Source: Thermoplasmata archaeon
GTDB taxonomy: Archaea; Thermoplasmatota; E2; JACPAO01; JAHFTW01
Direction: 5' to 3'
DNA length: 43,547 nt
Assembly (NCBI GenBank): GCA_023269235.1
Contig: JAHFTW010000001.1
Location: forward strand, 1 to 43,547
Position 1 is the stretch's first letter. Each line of letters opens with the position of its first letter. Position numbers and translations under genes: made by a program. This document shows positions 14,404-23,080 of this stretch, piece after piece. Below the pieces are notes generated by a model. That model did not search any database. It was not told the origin of the DNA and worked only from the letters and a program-made list of their open reading frames with translations.

Positions 14404-14973
14404 ATGGATTTCTGGGCCACGTACGGAGACGACCTCGCGAAGCTCGGCATCTACGCAGGAGGCATCGCGGTCTACACGCTCGCGGTGACCTGGCTCTACG
14501 TCCCGATGGGCACGCGGCTCATGTTCGCCAAGCAGCTTGGGGACGACCGCGTGGCGACCCCGGGGCGACGCTGGCTCTACGTCCTGCTGTTCCCGCTCGT
14601 CTCCTTCGCGTTCTTCCTGGTCGTGGCCTGCGCGATGCTGTTCCTGTCGTCCTTCTCGGGCTCGACCACGGTGCTGGCGCCGGAGGACATCCTCACCATC
14701 GCCATGGCGACCGTGCTCTCCATCCGCGTCCTTGCCTACCTGAACGAGAAGGCGGCCGACGAGCTCGCGAAGGTCATGCCGTTGGGCCTCCTGGGCGTCG
14801 TCCTCGTCACGAACCAGCTCGCCACGCTCAAGGAGTCGGTGGACAACCTGGCCAGGCTGGGGGACCACCTGGCGCTCATCGGGGTCTATTTCCTCATCGT
14901 GGTCGGCGTGGAGTTCCTGCTTCGCCTGGGCTACGAGTTGGTGGGTCGCCCGGGCTCCCGCAAAGTCTCCTGA
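14404..14973 (+). CDS. Polytopic membrane protein of unknown function
   Basis: This 189-residue protein has about five transmembrane segments: residues 14-34, 58-82, 93-112, a weaker one near 120-138, and 157-177. A charged loop lies between the first two (MGTRLMFAKQLGDDRVATPGRR). No family is recognised. It begins 46 bases after the second lipoprotein stop and ends before the convergent MscS gene. The start ATG 14404 is the only good candidate. Confidence 0.65.
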   Translation: MDFWATYGDDLAKLGIYAGGIAVYTLAVTWLYVPMGTRLMFAKQLGDDRVATPGRRWLYVLLFPLVSFAFFLVVACAMLFLSSFSGSTTVLAPEDILTIAMATVLSIRVLAYLNEKAADELAKVMPLGLLGVVLVTNQLATLKESVDNLARLGDHLALIGVYFLIVVGVEFLLRLGYELVGRPGSRKVS

Positions 14974-15030
14974 CCGCGCACCCTGCCTCGCTGACCGCGA
15001 CCCCGGCGCCGGACGCAGGACGGCGGCCGA

Positions 15031-16086
15031 TCAAGGCCCCGCGGACCGGGGCCTGCTTGGGAGGTCCGTGGCCCCGCCCGCCGGCGCCAGAGGCCGTCCG
15101 TCCGGTCCGATCGCCTGCACCTGGGACCTCCGGTACACGTTCGGCAGCCGGTCCGCGTGCACTCCCGCGGAGGTTTGCCAAGCCAGCGCCAGCTCGGACC
15201 TCATCAAGGAGCGGCGGCGGGCATCCACGAGGAAGCGCAGACGAAGCTCGATCCAGTCGGGCTCCAAGTGCATCGTGATCGTCGGCTCGGCGGGAAAATG
15301 GCGCTCCATGGACATCCCTTTGGTCAGGCGCCGGTATTGCGAGGCCGCGGCCTGATGGGTCGGAAGGTCCACGACCTTGGAGGCGGCCTGCCGAAGCAGG
15401 GAACGCGCGAGCTCCAGGTCGGCCTCGTACGCGACGGTCACCACGAACTCGTCGAAAATGGTCGCGGTGTCCGAGGTGGCGTTCGCGACGGCCTGCTCGA
15501 GGAACAGCGCGTTGCTGACAATGCGGACGCGGCCCGTGGGGCGCCCCGGGGTCGGGGACCCGGGGCCGCCCAGTTCCCACAGACGGGTCGTGAGAAGGCG
15601 AATCTCCAGCACGTCCCCCTCGAGGCCGCCCACCTCGATGCGGTCTCCTTCCTGGAACATGCGACCGAATCGGATGTTCCCCCACGCCGCGAAGGCAAGA
15701 ATGGGGCGCTGGAGCGCCAGAGTGAGGCCGAACCCGACGATGCCCACGCTGATGAGCGCGCTCCCCAACCCGCCTGCACCGCCGGCGGCAGCGACCGCAA
15801 GGACGACGACAAGGGCCAGGCCTTGCAACGACTGCAGAGCGCGTCGTCGGGAGGGATGCCCGCCACGGACAAGGGCGCGGCGGGCGATCCAGAACCCGCC
15901 GAGGACCACCAGGGTTCCGAGGGCCACGGAGGCAAGAAAGTTCGATGCGGAAGCCAGCTGGTCCCAGGGGAACCCCGGCACGATGGAGCCTGCGTTGAGC
16001 AGGAGCCGGACCGTTGTGGTGAGGCCAGCGGCGAGCACCAAGACGCCGACCAGAAGGCCCTGGAGCAATCGCGGCATGGTCGCCAC
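15031..16086 (-). CDS. MscS-family mechanosensitive channel-like protein
   Basis: The 351-residue protein has about four transmembrane helices in the first 140 residues, then the MscS pore helix and beta domain. Key stretch: GIVGFGLTLALQRPILAFAA followed by GRMFQEGDRIEVGGLEGDVLEI (about residues 127-165), the classic segment where the pore helix leads into the Sm-like beta domain, with TTRL(W) and the cytoplasmic alpha/beta domain following. It should open under membrane tension to release solutes. GTG 16086 is supported by a TATA-like CTTATCC on the minus strand (centre about 16113, 27 bases upstream). A 7-bp GC hairpin (15035-15055) lies in the last codons. The C-terminal 25 residues are low-complexity. 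Confidence 0.85.
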   Translation of the reverse strand: MATMPRLLQGLLVGVLVLAAGLTTTVRLLLNAGSIVPGFPWDQLASASNFLASVALGTLVVLGGFWIARRALVRGGHPSRRRALQSLQGLALVVVLAVAAAGGAGGLGSALISVGIVGFGLTLALQRPILAFAAWGNIRFGRMFQEGDRIEVGGLEGDVLEIRLLTTRLWELGGPGSPTPGRPTGRVRIVSNALFLEQAVANATSDTATIFDEFVVTVAYEADLELARSLLRQAASKVVDLPTHQAAASQYRRLTKGMSMERHFPAEPTITMHLEPDWIELRLRFLVDARRRSLMRSELALAWQTSAGVHADRLPNVYRRSQVQAIGPDGRPLAPAGGATDLPSRPRSAGP

Positions 16087-16140
16087 AAGGTCGTCAGCGG
16101 CGGCTGTCGGATAAGGCCGGCGGGGGGATCCGGCTCTGCC

Positions 16141-16470
16141 TCAGCGCTCGATCAGGATCTGCGTTGGCCACGCCTGCGCGGGGTAGGACTCGGCAATTTC
16201 GCGCGCGTTGTGGAGCAGTCGGTCGCCGACGCGCACCGCGCTCACCGAGACGTCCCGGCATCCCTGGGCGTCGCGCAGGGAGATGACGGACTTCGCGGCG
16301 TGGAGGATTAGGCTCCCGTTCTCGATGGCGATGTCCGTCCCTGACACGGCGGAAACGATGTCTTTGCCGCCACCCGTGTCGCACAGATTCGCGCTGAGGT
16401 CGGTGGGCGCGGTGGAGCAGCCGCTCAAGACGGAGGCGACGAGAAAAGAGAGGAAGGGGAAAAGGCGCAA
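16141..16470 (-). CDS. Small lipoprotein
   Basis: This 109-residue protein has a signal peptide and lipobox SVLSGC (Cys18), starting at TTG 16470. The mature domain, about 90 residues, has two further Cys (NLCDTGGG and QGCRDV) and looks like a small beta-rich domain with GSLILHAAKSVISLRD. No family is recognised. The start lies 12 bases beyond the duplicated end of the TFB gene (TAA at 16482-16484), so it may originally have been the direct downstream neighbour of tfb. Confidence 0.55.
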   Translation of the reverse strand: MRLFPFLSFLVASVLSGCSTAPTDLSANLCDTGGGKDIVSAVSGTDIAIENGSLILHAAKSVISLRDAQGCRDVSVSAVRVGDRLLHNAREIAESYPAQAWPTQILIER

Positions 16471-16488
16471 CGAACTCGCCCTTAGAGG

Positions 16489-16515
16489 ACGATGTCGATG
16501 TCCAGCCTCTCGGCC
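16489..16515 (-). repeat. Duplicated 3' end of tfb (distal copy)
   Basis: These 27 bases are identical to 16617-16643, the last codons of tfb, and lie 128 bases further downstream in the gene's direction. The distal copy still spells the C-terminal [10 protein letters not shown] but ends GTC CTC TAA, while the functional gene ends GTT CTG TGA. The codon changes are synonymous. The distal copy may mark the ancestral gene end. Confidence 0.85.
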
Positions 16516-16520
16516 CCCGC

Positions 16521-16567
16521 CCGGTCAAGCTGTGCTTGACCGGCCGGTCCGGCCGCCGGTGGCGGCC
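16521..16567 (-). repeat. Two tandem perfect hairpins downstream of tfb
   Basis: Hairpin 1 (16521-16543) is CCGGTCAAGC-TGT-GCTTGACCGG, a 10-bp perfect stem with a 3-base loop. Hairpin 2 (16551-16567) is GGCCGCC-GGT-GGCGGCC, a 7-bp perfect stem with a 3-base loop. They lie between the two copies of the tfb gene end. They could act in mRNA 3' end formation or stability, or be part of an inserted repeat element. Confidence 0.8.
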
Positions 16568-16609
16568 TAGCCAAGAGCCTGTCCAATCGACCGTTCATGT
16601 TCGCTGCGC

Positions 16610-17563
16610 TCACAGAACGATGTCGATGTCCAGCCTCTCGGCCAGCTCCTTGTACCGGTTGCGGATGGTGACTTCCGTCACGCCCGCGACCTCGGCGACC
16701 TCGCGCTGGGTGCGGCGCTCGCCCGACAGGATGCTCGCGATGTAGATGGCGGCGGCGGCGACCCCGGTGGGGCCGCGGCCGGAGGTGAGCTCGCGGTCGG
16801 CGGCCTGCTTCAGGATGTCCACCGTCTTGGCCTGGACGTCGCCCGACAGCTTCAGCTCGGAGCAGAAGCGGGGGATGTAGTCCTGCGGCGCCGTCGGCAT
16901 CAGCTTGAGCTTGAGCTCGCGGGCGATGAAGCGGTACGTGCGGCCGATCTCCTTGCGGGAGACGCGGCTGGCGTCGGCGATCTCGTCGAGCGTGCGGGGC
17001 ACGTCGCACTGGCGGCAGGCGGCGTAGAGCGCGGCGGCGGCGACACCCTCGATGGAGCGGCCGCGAATGAGGTTCTTCGTGACGGCGCGGCGGTAGACCA
17101 TGGCGGCCGTCTCGCGCACGTTGCGGGGGAGACCCATGCCGGAGGCCATGCGGTCCAGCTCGCTCAGGGCGAACGCGAGGTTGCGCTCCGTGGCGTTGCT
17201 GACGCGGATGCGGCGCTGCCACTTGCGCAGGCGGTAGAGCTGCGCGCGGTTGCGGGTCGGAATGGACTTGCCGTAGGAGTCCTTGTTCTTCCACCCGATC
17301 ATGGTGGAGAGACCCTTGTCGTGGATCGTGTAGGTCATCGGGGCGCCGACACGGGCACGCTTCTCGCGCTGCTCAGAGTCGAAGGCGCGCCACTCGGGAC
17401 CCTGGTCGATGAAGGCATCGTCGAGGACGAGGCCGCAGGTCTCGCAGACCATCTCGCCACGCTCGTAGTCCGACTGGATATGGTCCGAGCCGCACTCCGG
17501 GCAGGTCGTGATCTCTTCGACCTTCTGCTGCTCCTTCTTCTTAGGCTTCGCGAGGTCTGCCAT
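16610..17563 (-). CDS. tfb: Transcription initiation factor B (TFB)
   Basis: The 317-residue protein is archaeal TFB, the TFIIB homologue that recruits RNA polymerase to TBP-bound promoters and reads the BRE. The N-terminal zinc ribbon has Cys21, Cys24, Cys40 and Cys43 (CPECG...CETCG), followed by the B-reader/linker region ([20 protein letters not shown]) and two cyclin repeats beginning near residues 115 and 213. The second-repeat HTH near the C-terminus ([20 protein letters not shown]) contacts BRE. ATG 17563 is the start; a 15-codon open extension upstream has no family support. A TATA-like GTTTAACC at 17629-17636 predicts a leader of about 45 bases, unlike most neighbours. The final codons are duplicated downstream. 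Confidence 0.96.
   Translation of the reverse strand: MADLAKPKKKEQQKVEEITTCPECGSDHIQSDYERGEMVCETCGLVLDDAFIDQGPEWRAFDSEQREKRARVGAPMTYTIHDKGLSTMIGWKNKDSYGKSIPTRNRAQLYRLRKWQRRIRVSNATERNLAFALSELDRMASGMGLPRNVRETAAMVYRRAVTKNLIRGRSIEGVAAAALYAACRQCDVPRTLDEIADASRVSRKEIGRTYRFIARELKLKLMPTAPQDYIPRFCSELKLSGDVQAKTVDILKQAADRELTSGRGPTGVAAAAIYIASILSGERRTQREVAEVAGVTEVTIRNRYKELAERLDIDIVL
16617..16643 (-). repeat. Duplicated 3' end of tfb (in-gene copy)
   Basis: This is the functional copy of the 27-base exact direct repeat described at 16489-16515. It encodes the last residues of TFB before the TGA at 16610-16612. Confidence 0.85.
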
Positions 17564-17628
17564 AAAAATCGGGTCCAGGCTGTGGCGGGCGTCAAGAAGA
17601 CCCCGCACTGGCTGGATTTGAGTGAAAT

Positions 17629-17636
17629 GGTTAAAC
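17629..17636 (-). promoter_or_regulatory. TATA-like element for tfb
   Basis: GTTTAACC on the minus strand is centred about 70 bases upstream of ATG 17563, predicting a leader of some 45 bases. The surrounding 17564-17793 intergenic stretch is more AT-rich than average, including a run of five T near 17670. Confidence 0.45.
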
Positions 17637-17793
17637 AGAAAAGCCTTGCGGTGATTTTGACCCCTTTTTATCTAGGGGGAGAAGAAGCGCATTTGACTTC
17701 TTGCCCCCGCGTTCGCCCCATTCGACCGGAAGCGACGGGCCAAGGTTTTAGGAAAGGAACCTTCAAGCCGGCGCCTGGGGTCGTCCCTCAGCC

Positions 17794-18927
17794 GTGGATC
17801 CGGAACGCCTGCCCGACCCCACCTCGCAGATCGCGCAGGAACGGGTGCAGCCTGGACCTCCGGCCCTCACGTTCTGGGTCGCCCTCGGCATCGTCGGCGT
17901 CGCCCTGTTCGGCGTCCTCATCGCCATTGGCCTCACTCCGACCACGCTGTTGCCGGCCGAGGCGGCCGCGGCCTCCTCGCCGCTGGGGCTCGTGGACCGC
18001 CTCGGCACGGAGGCGTCCCGCATCCTCTCCGCGGCGAGCGTCGCCTCGGCCGCAATCTGCGTCGCCCTCGCCGGCCGCCGCCTCCTGCACTCGGACGGAG
18101 CGGGCATCCTCGCCGCCGCCATCCTCGCCCTCGACCCCGGCACGCTGGCCCTCGGCCGTCTGGCCCTGCCGGACTCCATCGCGCTTGGCGCTCTGGCCGG
18201 CGCCCTCGCTTGCTTCCTCAGCGCCCGCGACGCCATGCACTGGGTCGGCTCCGGCCTCCTCGCCCTGGCAGCCCTCGCCGAGCCGACGGCGCTTTTGTGG
18301 GGCATCCCGCTCGGCACGATGGCGCTCCTGCGCGGCCACATCTACGCCGCCCCCCGGCATCTCGGCGAATCGCTCCTGCAGGGCATCGCCATCCCGGGCG
18401 CGGTCGCCCTCGTCGGCGTCGTCTCCGGCGTGGCGCAGCCGCCTTGCGTCCCCCCGCTCTCGGCGCTCACCCTCTCCGCGGTGCCTTTCCTGGGCGGCAT
18501 CGCCCTCGCCCACAACCCCATCCTGTGGCTCGGCGGCCTCGGCAGCCTTGCCATCCTTGCCATCGCGACCCTCGTCGGCATGGGCCGCCAGGTCCGCGTT
18601 GCGCGCCTGCCGGGGCGCCTCCAGCTGCGTCTGCCGGACGCCGTCCACCCGATGGCCGGGCGCATCCTCTGGCTCGCGGCGCTCGGTCTCGTCGCCCCGT
18701 TTCCGGGCGCCTGGATGATCGTGGCGGCCCTCGGCCTCGCGGCCGGCGTCGTCTGGCTCTCCGAGGACGCCCCCGGTTTCGGTCTCGCGGTCGCCCTCGT
18801 CGTGGTGGGGTTCGGCGTTATCGGGCTCGCGCGCTCGTGGAGCCTCGTCACCGGCGCCGCGGCGGACCCTGCCGTCCAGCTCGCCGGCCTTCTGCCGTGG
18901 AGCCACGCGGTCGCTTGCCCCCCCTAA
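17794..18927 (+). CDS. Polytopic membrane protein, possibly GT39/PMT-like
   Basis: This 377-residue protein has roughly ten transmembrane segments and starts at GTG 17794. A stretch near residues 110-135 (ILALDPGTLALGRLALPDSI) followed by LALAALAEPTALLWGIPL resembles the second-to-third helix region of PMT/GT39 mannosyltransferases (LLALDP...SRLALLD...KWTAL), but the early luminal Asp-Glu pair is not obvious. It is therefore either a divergent glycosyltransferase or an unrelated membrane protein. It stands alone on the plus strand, opposite TFB. The C-terminus ends within a hydrophobic segment. Confidence 0.5.
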   Translation: MDPERLPDPTSQIAQERVQPGPPALTFWVALGIVGVALFGVLIAIGLTPTTLLPAEAAAASSPLGLVDRLGTEASRILSAASVASAAICVALAGRRLLHSDGAGILAAAILALDPGTLALGRLALPDSIALGALAGALACFLSARDAMHWVGSGLLALAALAEPTALLWGIPLGTMALLRGHIYAAPRHLGESLLQGIAIPGAVALVGVVSGVAQPPCVPPLSALTLSAVPFLGGIALAHNPILWLGGLGSLAILAIATLVGMGRQVRVARLPGRLQLRLPDAVHPMAGRILWLAALGLVAPFPGAWMIVAALGLAAGVVWLSEDAPGFGLAVALVVVGFGVIGLARSWSLVTGAAADPAVQLAGLLPWSHAVACPP

Positions 18928-18964
18928 GCCCGGGAACGGACGATACAAGGCTTGTCCGAGGGAC

Positions 18965-18972
18965 CTTATATC
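18965..18972 (+). promoter_or_regulatory. TATA box for membrane zinc-ribbon gene
   Basis: CTTATATC, the strongest TATA match in the window, is centred 29 bases upstream of ATG 18997. It supports that ATG over an upstream in-frame ATG at 18952, which would put the TATA box inside the gene. Confidence 0.65.
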
Positions 18973-18996
18973 TTGGGAGATGGGACACTTTGGAGC

Positions 18997-19308
18997 ATGA
19001 GCAGCAAGAAGCCCATGTCCATGCGGAGCGCCGGCCTCTGGCTGCTCCTGTTCGCCGTCGCCTGCTGGACCATCGTCGCCATGGAGGCGGTCTTGGCCCA
19101 CGAGGCCGACCTGGTAAGCATTGCGACCGCCCTCGCGTTCACCGCTACCTTGGTCGCCTGGCCGTTCTTGGGTGGACTGCGGCTCAGCCCTGCGAAGGGC
19201 GTCCGCCACATCGTGCCCTGCCGCCAGTGCGGGTCCGGTCTGGTCGCCGGCATCCCGTTCTGCATCCACTGCGGCGCCTTCCCCAAGCCCGTCGGCTACG
19301 CCGTCTAG
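18997..19308 (+). CDS. Small membrane protein with C-terminal zinc ribbon (paralog 1)
   Basis: This 103-residue protein has two transmembrane helices (about residues 11-31 and 41-61), then a cytoplasmic zinc-ribbon with two Cys pairs, PCRQCG and FCIHCG, separated by 12 residues. ATG 18997 is chosen because a TATA box ends 24 bases before it. The next gene encodes a protein of the same plan. Membrane-tethered zinc ribbons of this type are common in archaea but mostly uncharacterised. They could bind nucleic acid or protein at the membrane. Confidence 0.7.
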   Translation: MSSKKPMSMRSAGLWLLLFAVACWTIVAMEAVLAHEADLVSIATALAFTATLVAWPFLGGLRLSPAKGVRHIVPCRQCGSGLVAGIPFCIHCGAFPKPVGYAV

Positions 19309-19344
19309 GCCCCTGGGACGGGTCTGAGGTCCCCCACCACAAGG

Positions 19345-19354
19345 GGCATAAGCC
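19345..19354 (+). promoter_or_regulatory. TATA-like element for second zinc-ribbon gene
   Basis: GGCATAAGCC is centred about 29 bases upstream of ATG 19379, so this paralog appears to have its own leaderless promoter. Confidence 0.5.
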
Positions 19355-19378
19355 CCGCGTCGCCGTTGTCCCTCCATC

Positions 19379-19693
19379 ATGGGACTGACCCTCTCCACTC
19401 GCCAGGTCGGCTGGGCCCTCCTCGGCCTGATGCTGGCGGCCGTCGGCCTCACCGCCTACATGGTCGCCACGGCCGGCCACACCATGGACCCCATGCACTA
19501 CGCGCCGGCCGCCATCCTCGTCCTCGTCACCGCGGCGTGGCCGTTCGTCAACGGCTGGCGCCCATTCGCGACACCCGCGACGCGCCTGCACTCGTGCGGG
19601 TCCTGCGGCACGCAGTGGCGCCCGGCCCAGGAGAACGGCACGCGCTTCTGCCCCGCCTGCGGCACGGCGCCGAAGGCCGAGACGACGGCGTAG
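19379..19693 (+). CDS. Small membrane protein with C-terminal zinc ribbon (paralog 2)
   Basis: The 104-residue protein repeats the plan of its upstream neighbour: two transmembrane helices (about residues 10-31 and 41-58), a GW(R)PF turn, then two Cys pairs, SCGSCG and FCPACG. The shared linker (AAWPFVNG versus VAWPFLGG) indicates tandem duplication. Its separate promoter suggests independent expression. Function is unknown. Confidence 0.7.
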   Translation: MGLTLSTRQVGWALLGLMLAAVGLTAYMVATAGHTMDPMHYAPAAILVLVTAAWPFVNGWRPFATPATRLHSCGSCGTQWRPAQENGTRFCPACGTAPKAETTA

Positions 19694-19724
19694 TGGCTCA
19701 GTTCCAGCCGTCGTTCGGGGGACC

Positions 19725-20855
19725 TTACTTCAGAATCCCCATCTCGGTGAGCTTCTCGGGCAAGTAGGTGTCCGTCACGAAGTTGAGGCCGTACTTGGCG
19801 AGGGCTTGCTGCTCGGACTTCTTGTTCATCTCGAGTTGGAGGTTGATCTCGCCGCGCCACCAGTCGTCGTCGAAACGCGGGTCCACCAGCTCGGCCTTGA
19901 GCGCGTCCACGTCCTGCTCCGAGAGCTTGTCGGTGGGCAGGTCGTAGTTGACGATGTCCGATGGCGTGATGCCCATGAACTGCGCCGTCGGCGTCGCGAG
20001 GTACTCGGAGATGTGCGCGGTCTTGATGGCGCCGTAGGCAACACTCGCGAAGATGCGGAACGACCAGGGGTCGCCGTCGGTGAAGACGACGACGGGCAGG
20101 TCGTGCTCCTCGTTGAGGCGCTTGATGAGGCGGCGCGTGCAGCGCGCGGGCTGACCCTTGAGGTGGACGAGGGCACAGTTGTTCTTGGTGTCGAACTCGT
20201 TCTCGACCAAGCGCGCGAACATGCCGCCCGTCTCGATGGCGACGACGAAGTCGGCCTTGACGTCCTTGAACGCGAGCCGGTCGGGCTCGACGTTGTAGGG
20301 AATGTGGTAGCCGGTCTCGCCGACGTCGTCCTGGCAGTGCAGGGTGCGCTTCTGGTTGTTGCGGATGGTCTCGACGACCTTCAGGTCGCCGACGATGGCC
20401 GCGCCGTTCTCCTCGGGCCGGAGCTTGAAGTCCTCGCGCATCGAGGTCGTCATGACCTCCAGATCCTCGCCGAGCAGGTCAGACTCGTCCTGGCTGTGGA
20501 ACTTCGCGAGGTCCCAGCCCTCGGAGATGTAGTACATCTCACGAAGGGTTGAGGACTTGTTCTGGTCGATCATCTCCTTGATGAAATCGGAGAGGTACAT
20601 CGTCCGCAGCAGCATGTAGGCGCCGTCCACGGACTTCGCCGAGCGCGTCGTCATCTCGGCGCCGTACTTCCAGACGCGGTGCTTCTCGTCGAAGACGATG
20701 TTCCCTTTGTTGCGGCTCGGCAACTGCACTTCGGGGATGACGGCCTTGGAGAGGTGCGTGTAGACCTGCGTCGCGATGGCCTGCAGCGACTTCAGGGCGA
20801 CCTGCTCGCGCTCCGCCTTGTCGGCGCTGCGCTTCGTCTTGGGGGCGGCGGCCAT
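19725..20855 (-). CDS. top6A: DNA topoisomerase VI subunit A
   Basis: The 376-residue protein is the Spo11-like cleavage subunit of topoisomerase VI, which relaxes and decatenates DNA by passing one duplex through another. The catalytic motif is TLREMYYISEG (Tyr108/Tyr109, the second matching the Spo11 nucleophile). The TOPRIM domain has VVAIETGGMF with the metal-binding Glu and VVFTDGDPWSF with the DxD. The length matches the family. The start ATG overlaps the stop of the B subunit by one base (TAATG), ensuring coupled production of the A2B2 complex. Confidence 0.96.
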   Translation of the reverse strand: MAAAPKTKRSADKAEREQVALKSLQAIATQVYTHLSKAVIPEVQLPSRNKGNIVFDEKHRVWKYGAEMTTRSAKSVDGAYMLLRTMYLSDFIKEMIDQNKSSTLREMYYISEGWDLAKFHSQDESDLLGEDLEVMTTSMREDFKLRPEENGAAIVGDLKVVETIRNNQKRTLHCQDDVGETGYHIPYNVEPDRLAFKDVKADFVVAIETGGMFARLVENEFDTKNNCALVHLKGQPARCTRRLIKRLNEEHDLPVVVFTDGDPWSFRIFASVAYGAIKTAHISEYLATPTAQFMGITPSDIVNYDLPTDKLSEQDVDALKAELVDPRFDDDWWRGEINLQLEMNKKSEQQALAKYGLNFVTDTYLPEKLTEMGILK

Positions 20856-23005
20856 TATTCGCCACCCCGCCAGGGATCTGCGCCGACGACATGGAGCTCG
20901 TTGATGCCCTCGACGAAGGTCTCGACGTCGTCCACGCCGCCCTTCTCGACGCCAGCGACTTGGTAGGTGAGGGCCAGTTTCTCGGTCGGCTTCATGGCGG
21001 GGATCTCCCACATCAGATAGCGGTCCTTGACGGTCTTGGGCTCGGGGGTCGCGGAGACGAACACCGAGGTCTCCGGGACGACCACGAAGAAGCGGAACTT
21101 CTTGCTGCCCATCATGTAGTTCGTCATCGTGATCGTGCTCTTGGCCAGGTGGGCGGGTTTCTGTTGGACTTCTGGCGCGGCAGGAGCGCCGTCGGCCGGG
21201 GCCGTCTCGAGGGCCGCTTCAGCGAACGCCTCCAGCGTCGCCTTGCCCTTCGCCTTTTTGTCGCCCTTCGCGTCCTTCTCGCCTTTGGCCTCCTTGCCCG
21301 GCGCGGGCGCACCGGCTTCGGCCTTCTCCGCCTTCTTGCGGACCATCACGGTCTGGCCTTCGAGTTTCTCGTACGCTACGATCGGGTCCTCGATCCAGAC
21401 GACGTCCATGATCTTGCAAACGATGGTGGACAGGTCCGGCGTTGGCTTGCCTAGCATCGCGGCCGATTTCTTGGCGAGTTCGGGGAGGATCTTGTTCACG
21501 AGCGTGAACTTCTCGGAGACCTTGGCGCGCTTCGCCTTCTTCGCGAGGTGCCGGCCGAGGTGGCGCGCGGCTTCTTGCAGGCCGAGCTTGACCTCCTTCT
21601 GGATCTCTTCCATCGGGGCGATGGCCTCCTTCGCCTCCGACGTGAACGGGACCTTGGTGCTCGCGACGTGGACGAGCAGGATGGCGGGGCCGGTCGGCAT
21701 ACCGTTTCCGCCACGCTGGTCGAGGCCGTAGCGGCGCCAGTCCACGTCCTGGACGGTGACGGTGCTCGCGCAGCCGCCGCCCTGGTACAGGAGCGGGACG
21801 CGGTTGGCGAAGCGCAGGATGCGCACCTGCTCTTCGGCGGGGAGGGTGCCGCCGTAGACGATGCCGACCTCGACCTGGAACGGGTGGCCACCCCAGACGG
21901 AGGGCGGGCGGGTGACGGTCGTGATGAACTCGGGGCTGACGTCCTCGGTCTCCTTCTTCAGGCCGCGGCGCACGAGCTGCTCGCCGATGGGGCTGAGGCA
22001 GTCGGTCGGGGGCGCCATGATCTTGACCTTCGCGAACGCCTCGTGCAGGCGGCGCGCCTCCTCCCGGCTCAAGTCTTTCGGGTCCACGTTCTCGAGCTTC
22101 GCCTCGGAGAGGATTTTCCGCGCGGTGTCGGAGCCGACGGAGGAGAACTCCTCGGTGAGGAAGCCGGTGAGCTTGCGCTGCTTGGCGTCGCGCGCCATCT
22201 TGAGGATGGTGCCGAGTTCGGTGCCGTGCGGGTGCGGCTTGATCTCCGTCGTCTTGGCAGGGACCTCGTCGGTGACGCGCTCGAACACGGTCTTGACGCC
22301 GGTGGGGTCGAGGAAGGTGAAGCGGGCGTGCGGGTTGACGATGCTCGTGCTGCGCAGGAACTCGAAGGCCGACTGGCGGCCGCCCTGGAACTTCGCCTTG
22401 ATGGTCACCTCGATGCGGGTGCCGCTCGGCTTCGTCCAGGACTCATCCATCGCCTCGTTGAACATCTCCGGCTCGTTCTTCTTCGTGTTGAGGCCCATCT
22501 CGACGCGCACGGCGGGGTGGCCGACGCCGATCTTGCTGGTGACGACGGCGTGGTGGCCGGTGGTGAGCTGACCATACAGGACAACCGCGCTGATGCCGAT
22601 GCCCTGCTGGCCGCGCGACTGGCGGATGGCGTGGAAGCGGCTGCCGTAGAGCAGGCGGCCGAAGATGTTGCCAAGCTGGCGCTTGACGATGCCGGGGCCG
22701 TTGTCCTCGACGCAGATGCGCAGCTCGTCGGCATGCGCCGTCTTGTGGACCTCGATGAGGATGTCGGGCAGGATGCCGGACTCCTCGCACGCGTCGAGGG
22801 AGTTGTCGGTCGCCTCCTTGATGGCGGTGATGAGCGCCTTGACGGGCGAGTCGAATCCCAAAATCTGGCGGTTGCGCTCGAAGAACTCGGCGACCGAGAT
22901 CTCCTTCTGGGCGAGGGCCAGCGTCTCCGCGATGGGCGCCTTGCCCTTCTTCGCCTTCGGCTCGCCGGCGCCGTCCAGCGTCGTCGCCTTGGCTACGCCA
23001 GCCAT
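20855..23005 (-). CDS. top6B: DNA topoisomerase VI subunit B, extended C-terminus
   Basis: This 716-residue protein is the GHKL ATPase subunit of topoisomerase VI. N box [13 protein letters not shown]1 box VEDNGPGI and G2 box GQQGIGISA are intact. A helix-2-turn-helix, then the transducer domain ([17 protein letters not shown]) follow. It is longer than the typical 500-560 residues. After about residue 555 comes a Lys/Ala/Glu-rich linker of about 60 residues, then a domain ([20 protein letters not shown] onward) like the Ig-type C-terminal domain known in Methanosarcina TopVI-B. A Shine-Dalgarno-like GGGAGG lies 7 bases before ATG 23005, unusual in this mostly leaderless window. Confidence 0.95.
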   Translation of the reverse strand: MAGVAKATTLDGAGEPKAKKGKAPIAETLALAQKEISVAEFFERNRQILGFDSPVKALITAIKEATDNSLDACEESGILPDILIEVHKTAHADELRICVEDNGPGIVKRQLGNIFGRLLYGSRFHAIRQSRGQQGIGISAVVLYGQLTTGHHAVVTSKIGVGHPAVRVEMGLNTKKNEPEMFNEAMDESWTKPSGTRIEVTIKAKFQGGRQSAFEFLRSTSIVNPHARFTFLDPTGVKTVFERVTDEVPAKTTEIKPHPHGTELGTILKMARDAKQRKLTGFLTEEFSSVGSDTARKILSEAKLENVDPKDLSREEARRLHEAFAKVKIMAPPTDCLSPIGEQLVRRGLKKETEDVSPEFITTVTRPPSVWGGHPFQVEVGIVYGGTLPAEEQVRILRFANRVPLLYQGGGCASTVTVQDVDWRRYGLDQRGGNGMPTGPAILLVHVASTKVPFTSEAKEAIAPMEEIQKEVKLGLQEAARHLGRHLAKKAKRAKVSEKFTLVNKILPELAKKSAAMLGKPTPDLSTIVCKIMDVVWIEDPIVAYEKLEGQTVMVRKKAEKAEAGAPAPGKEAKGEKDAKGDKKAKGKATLEAFAEAALETAPADGAPAAPEVQQKPAHLAKSTITMTNYMMGSKKFRFFVVVPETSVFVSATPEPKTVKDRYLMWEIPAMKPTEKLALTYQVAGVEKGGVDDVETFVEGINELHVVGADPWRGGE

Positions 23006-23080
23006 GAGGAAACCTCCCAGTGCATCCGAAGGGTTCCAGGTCGCCTCCCGTTGAAAAGGGGTGCGAAAAAGTCAGTGAAT

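Noticed and set aside
16482-17294. 270-codon frame overlapping tfb and ending at the duplicated gene tail
   Set aside because: It is a frame-shifted shadow of tfb. Only its last codons coincide with the tail copy, which is reported as a repeat and not as a gene.
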